DNA of 8,512 nt, taken from assembly GCA_934462885.1 (NCBI GenBank), contig CAKSJC010000064.1, forward strand, positions 1 to 8,512, written 5' to 3'. This document shows, one piece after another, positions 1 through 4,435 of this stretch. The notes under the pieces are model-generated. The model saw only the letters and a list, made by a program, of their open reading frames with translations. It was not told the DNA's origin and did no database searches. A program made the position numbers and the translations under genes. The stretch is from an uncultured Eubacteriales bacterium (GTDB taxonomy: Bacteria > Bacillota > Clostridia > Oscillospirales > CAG-272). How positions within the stretch are numbered: the first letter of the stretch is position 1; every line of letters begins with the position of its first letter.

Positions 1-812
1 ATATTATCGGGGTGAAGAGTTCGTCCCGTACCGCCGCCTGAAGCAACGGAAAAATACTTCTTTCCGTTTTCAATGCACCACTTTTTATATGTGCCTGCAA
101 CGGGGTGTTGGAATCTTGTCGGATTTGTGGAGTTGCCTGTAATAGATACGCCTACGTTTTCAAGTCTCATGATAGCAACGCCTTCGGGAACATTGTCAGC
201 GCCGTAGCAGCGTACTGCGGCTCTCGGTCCGTCGGAATACTTAATCTCCTTTACTATCTTTACTTCTTCGGTATAAGGATCGAATTCCGTCTGAACATAT
301 GTGAATCCGTTGATTCTGGAAATAATAAACGCAGCGTCTTTTCCGAGACCGTTTAAGATAACGCGAAGAGGTTTTACTCTGACTTTATTTGCATTGAGCG
401 CGATCTTTATAGCGCCCTCTGCAGCAGCGAAAGATTCGTGACCTGCGAGGAAGCAGAAGCACTCTGTTTCTTCGGAAAGAAGCATTGCGCCGAGGTTTCC
501 GTGTCCAAGACCGACCTTACGGTTTTCTGCAACAGAGCCGGGGATGCAGAACGCCTGAAGACCTACGCCGATAGCGGCAGCAGCGTCAGCGGCTTTCTTA
601 CAGCCTTTCTTTATTGCGATAGCTGCTCCGACAGTATATGCCCATACTGCGTTCTCAAAGCAGATAGGCTGTGTCTCTCGAACTATTTTATCGCAGTCAA
701 TACCTTTCGCGAGGGTAATTTCCTTACATTCTTCAATGGAGGAGATACCGTATTCGGCAAGAACTCCCATGATCTTGTCTACACGTCTTTCATAGCTTTC
801 AAATAATGCCAT
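1..812 (-). CDS. GGGtGRT-family protein, partial (C-terminus beyond window edge)
   Basis: A family named for the motif GGGTGRT, seen here at residues 259-265 followed by LHPDN, where the window cuts the gene after 270 whole codons. I believe complete members have about 330 residues, so roughly the last fifth is missing. The family has no established biochemical role known to me. The visible part is a soluble-looking protein with no signal peptide or clear membrane helix, rich in Gly and Ala, with blocks such as GLGHGNLGAMLL (101-112). It has nine cysteines (29, 40, 51, 71, 89, 118, 120, 202, 246), including a Cys-Phe-Cys pair. The ATG at 812 is supported by a full AAGGAGG at 821-827, eight bases upstream. 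It starts 17 bp after the stop of a NifU/IscU-like gene, so the two are almost certainly one operon. Inference: it may be a partner or client in iron-sulfur or thiol chemistry. Family assignment is firm; function is unknown. Confidence 0.93.
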   Translation of the reverse strand, partial: MALFESYERRVDKIMGVLAEYGISSIEECKEITLAKGIDCDKIVRETQPICFENAVWAYTVGAAIAIKKGCKKAADAAAAIGVGLQAFCIPGSVAENRKVGLGHGNLGAMLLSEETECFCFLAGHESFAAAEGAIKIALNANKVRVKPLRVILNGLGKDAAFIISRINGFTYVQTEFDPYTEEVKIVKEIKYSDGPRAAVRCYGADNVPEGVAIMRLENVGVSITGNSTNPTRFQHPVAGTYKKWCIENGKKYFSVASGGGTGRTLHPDN

Positions 813-820
813 TTTCTCTT

Positions 821-827
821 CCTCCTT
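821..827 (-). promoter_or_regulatory. Ribosome binding site of the GGGtGRT gene
   Basis: AAGGAGG on the minus strand, a perfect anti-Shine-Dalgarno match eight bases before the ATG at 812. It lies just after the stop codon of the upstream scaffold gene. Its strength suggests efficient independent initiation on the second cistron rather than reliance on translational coupling. Confidence 0.85.
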
Positions 828-829
828 AA

Positions 830-1528
830 TTATTCTTTACGGGGGTCGATATACTTCGCCGCACCGTCAAATCTTCCGTATGTACCCTGAGATTTCTTAT
901 AAGCTTCGTTAGGTTCCATGCCCTTCTTAATAAAATCAGTCATCTTTCCGAGGGACACGAATTCATATCCGATAACTTCGTTGTTTTCATCAAGAGCCAT
1001 ACGAGTTACATATCCTTCCGCCATTTCAAGGTAGCGCACGCCTTTTGCCTTTGTACCGTACATAGTACCGACCTGTGAACGAGTTCCCTTACCGAGATCC
1101 TCAAGTCCTGCGCCTACGTTAAGACCGCCTTCGGAGAAAGCAGACTGTGTACGTCCGTAAACGATCTGAAGGAAAAGTTCGCGCATAGCAGTGTTGATAG
1201 CGTCGCAAACAAGGTCTGTGTTAAGAGCTTCAAGAATAGTCTTGCCGGGAAGGATTTCAGCAGCCATAGCTGCGGAGTGCGTCATTCCGGAACAACCGAC
1301 TGTTTCAACAAGAGCTTCCTCGATAACGCCGTTTTTCACGTTAAGAGAGAGCTTGCAGGCTCCCTGCTGAGGCGCACACCAGCCCACACCGTGTGTGAAA
1401 GCGGATATGTCCTTGATCTCATAAGCCTTTACCCAGTTTCCTTCTTCCGGAATCGGAGCGGGACCGTGCTTCGGACCTTTTGCAACTATACACATTTCTT
1501 CAACTTCGCGTGTGTATTCAATGCTCAT
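830..1528 (-). CDS. NifU/IscU-like iron-sulfur cluster assembly scaffold protein, divergent
   Basis: A 232-residue protein with an IscU/NifU_N-like core. In IscU-type scaffolds, conserved cysteines hold a nascent [2Fe-2S] cluster for transfer to apo-proteins in the cytoplasm. The best match is the segment with GCSGMTHSAAMAAEILPGKT (78-97), which parallels the GCGSAIASSS...GKT region of IscU, so Cys79 corresponds to the second IscU ligand. Cys51 or Cys58 lies near the first ligand. I see no cysteine where the third IscU ligand would be (around 120-126, LQIVYGR), so cluster binding may differ. About 100 residues after the core (130-232) are extra relative to a ~130-residue IscU, Gly-rich at first (GGLNVGAGLEDLGKGTR) and without CxxC motifs. 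The ATG at 1528 is preceded by AAAGGAGT at 1537-1544. No cysteine desulfurase (iscS/nifS) is beside it; its only operon partner is the GGGtGRT gene. Homology to the scaffold family is likely; actual scaffold activity is inference. Confidence 0.85.
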   Translation of the reverse strand: MSIEYTREVEEMCIVAKGPKHGPAPIPEEGNWVKAYEIKDISAFTHGVGWCAPQQGACKLSLNVKNGVIEEALVETVGCSGMTHSAAMAAEILPGKTILEALNTDLVCDAINTAMRELFLQIVYGRTQSAFSEGGLNVGAGLEDLGKGTRSQVGTMYGTKAKGVRYLEMAEGYVTRMALDENNEVIGYEFVSLGKMTDFIKKGMEPNEAYKKSQGTYGRFDGAAKYIDPRKE

Positions 1529-1536
1529 TTTATATT

Positions 1537-1544
1537 ACTCCTTT
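1537..1544 (-). promoter_or_regulatory. Ribosome binding site of the NifU-like gene
   Basis: AAAGGAGT on the minus strand, eight bases upstream of the ATG at 1528. It fixes the start codon of the scaffold gene. Confidence 0.8.
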
Positions 1545-1585
1545 ACTGTTATTTATGCCTTGATTCGGTTTTTAGTCCGCTTGTA

Positions 1586-1614
1586 ATTATATAACAAAAT
1601 TCATATAAAATCAA
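1586..1614 (-). promoter_or_regulatory. Sigma-A type promoter of the NifU-like/GGGtGRT operon
   Basis: Reading the minus strand, TTGATT at 1614-1609 is followed by exactly 17 bp and then a perfect TATAAT at 1591-1586. Transcription would start near 1579, leaving a leader of about 50 nt before the ATG at 1528. The upstream DNA is very A/T-rich, as expected for an UP element. Near-consensus elements and optimal spacing predict strong constitutive transcription. Confidence 0.75.
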
Positions 1615-1870
1615 CATTATTAGGGCTCTATTCGAAATTTTGTCTAAAAATTTACGTTTTAACAAAAAAAATCACGTTTCGGGTTTATTTTTATATTGCA
1701 TTATGCCTTTTATTTTAGCGTAAAGAAGATTCACGGTGCAAATAATGATACGGCGAAGCAAAGTTTATAAAACAAATAAAGAAGTACTCGCATGGTATAT
1801 TGAAAAAATTTTTAACTCATATTTTGAGAAAAACGCAATATAATCATTTTTATTCTTCTTAAACGCAGAA
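1615..1870. other. AT-rich intergenic region, no convincing gene
   Basis: About 250 bp between the operon promoter and the terminator hairpin of the next gene. It is strongly A/T-rich with several A and T runs. The only recurring motif I see is a pair of similar 14-mers at 1646-1659 and 1666-1679. One short plus-strand reading frame (1745-1843) is present but lacks a good ribosome binding site. No tRNA-like or strong GC hairpin structure was found. Confidence 0.6.
1646..1679. repeat. Two near-identical 14-mers spaced 20 bp apart upstream of the operon promoter
   Basis: AAAAATTTACGTTT (1646-1659) and AAAAAATCACGTTT (1666-1679) agree at 12 of 14 bases and repeat with a 20-bp period, about two helical turns. 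They lie roughly 70 and 90 bp upstream of the predicted start of the scaffold operon. They could be UP-element DNA or a tandem regulator site. In such A/T-rich sequence chance is also possible. Confidence 0.3.
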
Positions 1871-1898
1871 TGGCGGCACAACTTTTGCTGCACCGCCA
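1871..1898 (-). terminator. Probable intrinsic terminator hairpin after the helical hypothetical gene
   Basis: A 12-bp stem (arms 1871-1882 and 1887-1898) closed by a 4-base loop lies 74 bp beyond the stop codon of the 148-residue gene. Three positions pair as G-U on the minus-strand transcript but would be C/A mismatches on the plus strand, so the structure belongs to minus-strand RNA. The following sequence (TTCTGCGTTT) is only moderately U-rich, so termination may be incomplete or aided by other factors. Confidence 0.55.
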
Positions 1899-1972
1899 CA
1901 CATTATAAATACCGTGTTATCGCACCTCGGCAAACGCATCGCAATTCTTCTGCATGATCCCCGAGCATACCG

Positions 1973-2419
1973 TTACATATAATCCTTTATCCGGTCGGCT
2001 TCTTTTCTTTCAAATGAAACTATCTCGCGGCACAGTCTCACTGCACTCACATCGCATCCTTCTTTTTTCAGTGTTTCAAGCCTTCCTTCAAGTTCCTCAA
2101 CGCCTGTCCTCGTACCGCGCTCTATCATTTCGGCAATATGACGGTCCGTAGAATCGAACAAAGTATTGAGCATAATGCCGCCGCGTGACATAACTTTTTT
2201 CATAAGCGATGTTTCCATAGGTTTTACGGAACGTTTTTTCAGTTCCTTTGCTGTTCTTTCGGCAAATCCCGAATACTTGTCTATCTGCTCTGTAACGTTA
2301 GTAAGAAGAAACTTATCCTTTATCATCGGAACAACAGTATTTAAATTATCGCTTCCCATGGTTACATTACGGTACATTTCTGATAGGAGTTCTCCTGTAT
2401 TTCCTGCGTTATTACTCAT
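1973..2419 (-). CDS. Hypothetical all-helical protein, 148 residues
   Basis: I do not recognise this family with certainty. The protein is soluble and almost entirely predicted helix: strongly charged amphipathic stretches at about 8-38, 41-63, 66-88, 90-118 and 124-147, with few glycines or prolines between them. That pattern suggests a small helical bundle; His94 with Glu97 and Glu137 with Glu140 might be metal ligands, but this is weak. There are only two cysteines (122, 130) and no signal peptide or membrane segment. The frame is open to 2503, but the ATG at 2419 is preferred because AGAGGTG lies nine bases before it and a structured leader occupies the DNA further upstream. It sits 173 bp downstream of spoVM, in the place rpmB takes in Bacillus. 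A sporulation link is suggested by position only. The gene ends before a hairpin terminator. Confidence 0.7.
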   Translation of the reverse strand: MSNNAGNTGELLSEMYRNVTMGSDNLNTVVPMIKDKFLLTNVTEQIDKYSGFAERTAKELKKRSVKPMETSLMKKVMSRGGIMLNTLFDSTDRHIAEMIERGTRTGVEELEGRLETLKKEGCDVSAVRLCREIVSFERKEADRIKDYM

Positions 2420-2452
2420 ACCCCTCTTCACCTCTGTAAAAATGGCGAAAAT

Positions 2453-2528
2453 AAATCGGTATGACGCGGCATATGCCGTTTTAAGCAAAGAGCGCCATAA
2501 CACACTCTCGGCTATATCATACCGATTT
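2453..2528 (-). promoter_or_regulatory. Putative three-way-junction leader RNA
   Basis: A perfect 12-bp inverted repeat (AAATCGGTATGA at 2453-2464, its complement at 2517-2528) encloses two further hairpins. One is 2489-2495 with 2502-2508 around a 6-base loop; the other is the 12-bp palindrome CGGCATATGCCG at 2467-2478. On the minus-strand transcript the first inner hairpin uses two U-G pairs that would be A/C mismatches on the other strand, so the RNA reads toward the hypothetical gene whose ATG is at 2419. The 3' arm is followed by a fairly U-rich stretch, so it could also end or attenuate transcription coming from spoVM. It matches no riboswitch class that I recognise. Confidence 0.4.
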
Positions 2529-2592
2529 TATTATTTCACTTTTTATATATAAAATACACGGTCTCCGATTTATACCGACAATTTCCGAAAAA

Positions 2593-2676
2593 CTATCTGT
2601 CATCTTTTCCGAGTTTAAAAAATCTTCTGAAAAAAGGAACTGCAAAACGGGGACTTTTCCAAATCACTATCCTCAT
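2593..2676 (-). CDS. spoVM: Stage V sporulation protein M (SpoVM), 27 residues
   Basis: A very short gene easily missed by length cut-offs. In B. subtilis SpoVM is a 26-residue amphipathic peptide that recognises the curved forespore membrane, recruits SpoIVA for coat assembly and interacts with FtsH. The peptide here begins MRIVIWKSPRF; the Bacillus peptide begins MKFYTIKLPKF. Lys7, Pro9 and Phe11 match exactly, Arg2 and Arg10 replace Lys, and Arg17 is shared. Pro9 is known to matter for membrane recognition. The middle is aromatic and hydrophobic (FAVPFFRRFF) and the end is charged (KLGKDDR), fitting an amphipathic helix. It starts 71 bp after thiN, the same neighbour as in B. subtilis. GGAGGT at 2681-2686 is a strong ribosome binding site four bases before the ATG. 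Oddities are Pro14 where Bacillus has Gly, and Ser8 where it has Leu. Synteny plus motif make the call fairly safe. Confidence 0.85.
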   Translation of the reverse strand: MRIVIWKSPRFAVPFFRRFFKLGKDDR

Positions 2677-2680
2677 AAGT

Positions 2681-2686
2681 ACCTCC
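2681..2686 (-). promoter_or_regulatory. Ribosome binding site of spoVM
   Basis: GGAGGT on the minus strand, four bases before the ATG at 2676. This strong site is the main evidence, besides homology, that the 27-codon frame is translated. Confidence 0.8.
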
Positions 2687-2698
2687 ACAAATCTGAAA

Positions 2699-2725
2699 TA
2701 TTTATGTTTCGGTAACATAATATGA
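2699..2725 (-). promoter_or_regulatory. Possible sigma-E-like promoter before spoVM (weak)
   Basis: TCATATT at 2725-2719 resembles the sigma-E -35 element and CATAAATA at 2706-2699 resembles its -10 (CATACAnT). The spacer is only 12 bp, about two bases shorter than usual. The -10 lies 22 bp upstream of the spoVM ATG. Mother-cell sigma-E control of spoVM is known in B. subtilis; here it is a hypothesis only. Confidence 0.25.
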
Positions 2726-2747
2726 GTCTGCCTCATTTTTTGTGAAT

Positions 2748-3386
2748 TTATCTTGTGCTTGTAACGAGAAGCGCCACTCCTTCGATCGTTATAATTGCAG
2801 CGTCGTCCTTTACCTCATTGCTTACGGCATACGGACGTTCTCTTGTGAGAGTCGCACGGTTTAAGGGATACTTGCATCCCGATTCCGTGACGATACATTT
2901 ATCAAGCGCGAACACCGAGAAATATCCTCCCTCATTATTTACGGTAACGGTCTCGTCGATTATTACCTGAACGGAGTTTTCACCGTCTGCAAGCTTTACG
3001 CGAACTCCCTGCTTTCTCAGATCTTCAAGATAAAAAATATTTGATATAGAATGATCTATTCTTCCGCCTGTTCCTCCGATTATCGTGATATACGTGCATC
3101 CGTTGTCTCTTGCGTATTCGCAGGCAAGCATGGTGTCCGTAACGTCTTTTTCACAGGCAACGCGAAGAATATTCATTTCCGGCGGAAGCTTTTCCCTGTA
3201 CGAATCAAAGTCACCCATCGTTATATCGGGAGTTATACCAAGTTTCTTCGCGGTCGAATATCCGCTGTCTGCCGCTATAACAAGATCGACCGATTCAGGC
3301 AGGATTTTTTTTACTCTTTCAATGTTGCAGAATCCGCCGGTCAGTACCAATGCTGTTTTACGATCTCCGCTTACCGTCTTTTCCAT
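2748..3386 (-). CDS. thiN: Thiamine pyrophosphokinase
   Basis: Transfers pyrophosphate from ATP to thiamine to make thiamine pyrophosphate, the cofactor of transketolase and 2-oxoacid enzymes, in the cytoplasm. The 212 residues match the usual family length. The N-terminal catalytic half shows the nucleotide- and Mg-binding signatures: ADSG (39-42), GITPDITMGDFDS (50-62), EKDVTDTMLA (79-88) and GGTGGRIDHSISN (104-116). The C-terminal half is the beta-rich thiamine-binding domain, with SNE at 189-191. The ATG at 3386 follows AAAGGAGAG with about nine bases spacing and lies inside the last codons of rsgA, overlapping it by 16 bp, which implies translational coupling. In B. subtilis rpe separates rsgA from thiN; here it is absent. 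spoVM follows downstream. Confidence 0.95.
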   Translation of the reverse strand: MEKTVSGDRKTALVLTGGFCNIERVKKILPESVDLVIAADSGYSTAKKLGITPDITMGDFDSYREKLPPEMNILRVACEKDVTDTMLACEYARDNGCTYITIIGGTGGRIDHSISNIFYLEDLRKQGVRVKLADGENSVQVIIDETVTVNNEGGYFSVFALDKCIVTESGCKYPLNRATLTRERPYAVSNEVKDDAAIITIEGVALLVTSTR

Positions 3387-4405
3387 TCCGGCACTCTCCT
3401 TTGTTCTTCAAATATTTTTATATAACTGTCATGTCTTGACTTTGCTATTTTGTTTTCCTTCATTTTTTCGATCACCGCGCATCCTTCTTCTTTGATGTGT
3501 GTGCATTTTGTGTATCTGCATTTGCCGATACAGTCATCAAATTCGCGAAAACCAAGTGCGAGTTCGTCATACGGAAAAAAGTCGAACCGCGTAAAGTCGA
3601 GAGATGAAAATCCGGGCGTATCGGCAATGAAAAACTCCTTGTTTCCGCATTCCACAGGATAAAGCTCAACGTGACGGGTCGTATGCCGTCCGCGCTGCGT
3701 TTTTCGGCTGACTCCGCCTGTCTTTAGTTCAAGCTGCGGAAAAAGGGATGTCATAAGCGTTGATTTTCCGGCTCCCGAAACTCCTGCAAAAGCTCCGCAT
3801 ACGTGGCTCCCGGCGCTCTCCCTGCAGTTTGCGATATCGGAAATATAATCTCTTAATTTGTCCACTCCGCAGCCTGTCGCGGCGCTTATCTTAAAGACAT
3901 TATATCCAACTGTCTTATAGATATTAAATATCCTCTCCGCACTATCGTTATCCATATCCGATTTATTGATAACAATCACCGGCTCAACTCCATAGTTTTC
4001 GGCAATAACCGTAAGCTTATCCACACCCAAAAGATCCGGTGCGGGAGAAGCAGCCGGAATAACCGAAAATAGATAATCAAGATTTGAAAGCGACGGTCTT
4101 ATAAGGAGATTCCTTCTCGGCATGATCTCGTCAATAACGTAATCAACTTTGACGTCGTTTCCTTTTCGAGCGCGGCATTTTTCGTGTTTTCCGCCTATTT
4201 CATCCTCTGTTTGAAGAAAATCAATTTTTTCGCTTTCGCGGACCGGAGAAACGGCAACATCGTCTCCCACCGTCGGAACTGTATGTGATTGCCTGAATAT
4301 TCCTCTGGCGCGACAAAGAAGCTCTTCCCCGCCCGAGTAAGGTCTTACTGTATATAGTCCTCCGACGCCGCGCATTATGATACCGTGAATACTATCTTTC
4401 GTCAA
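3371..4405 (-). CDS. rsgA: Ribosome small subunit-dependent GTPase A
   Basis: A circularly permuted GTPase that checks late maturation of the 30S ribosomal subunit. The 344 residues run OB-fold domain (about 1-95), permuted GTPase domain (about 100-285) and C-terminal zinc domain. The motifs come in the permuted order: NKSD (147-150, G4), SAATG (174-178, G5), GVSGAGKST (208-216, P-loop), RGRHTTRH (238-245, G2) and DTPGF (262-266, G3). Zinc ligands are Cys296, Cys301, His303 and Cys309. The start is TTG at 4405, not the ATG ten codons later: AGAGG at 4412-4416 precedes the TTG, nothing precedes the ATG, and the later start would remove most of the first OB strand. Compared with B. subtilis RsgA there are about 29 extra charged residues near 55-88, within the OB domain. 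It lies 30 bp after prkC and overlaps thiN. Confidence 0.96.
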   Translation of the reverse strand: MTKDSIHGIIMRGVGGLYTVRPYSGGEELLCRARGIFRQSHTVPTVGDDVAVSPVRESEKIDFLQTEDEIGGKHEKCRARKGNDVKVDYVIDEIMPRRNLLIRPSLSNLDYLFSVIPAASPAPDLLGVDKLTVIAENYGVEPVIVINKSDMDNDSAERIFNIYKTVGYNVFKISAATGCGVDKLRDYISDIANCRESAGSHVCGAFAGVSGAGKSTLMTSLFPQLELKTGGVSRKTQRGRHTTRHVELYPVECGNKEFFIADTPGFSSLDFTRFDFFPYDELALGFREFDDCIGKCRYTKCTHIKEEGCAVIEKMKENKIAKSRHDSYIKIFEEQRRVPEWKRR

Positions 4406-4411
4406 TATATG

Positions 4412-4416
4412 CCTCT
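4412..4416 (-). promoter_or_regulatory. Ribosome binding site that decides the TTG start of rsgA
   Basis: AGAGG on the minus strand, six bases before TTG at 4405. The alternative ATG at codon 11 has no Shine-Dalgarno match in front of it, so the TTG start is preferred. Confidence 0.6.
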
Positions 4417-4435
4417 ATATCTTTTAATTTTGAAA

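Noticed and set aside
438..806. 122-codon plus-strand reading frame
   Set aside because: It lies wholly antisense to the GGGtGRT gene, has no recognisable family and no clear ribosome binding site, and its translation is atypically cysteine- and phenylalanine-rich, as expected of a shadow frame.
2420..2503. 28-codon N-terminal extension of the helical hypothetical protein
   Set aside because: It would translate through the 3' side of the structured leader and has no ribosome binding site, whereas the ATG at 2419 has AGAGGTG at a good distance.
2453..2528. The 76-bp inverted-repeat element as a tRNA or a MITE
   Set aside because: Length fits a tRNA, but there is no T-loop GGTTCGA motif, no 7-bp acceptor/anticodon layout and no CCA end. 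For a MITE there is no clear target-site duplication and no second copy in the window.
2420..2592. A confident promoter for the helical hypothetical gene
   Set aside because: TATA-rich stretches exist around 2540-2550 and a TTGTCG near 2583, but no -35/-10 pair has acceptable spacing for sigma-A or a sporulation sigma factor.
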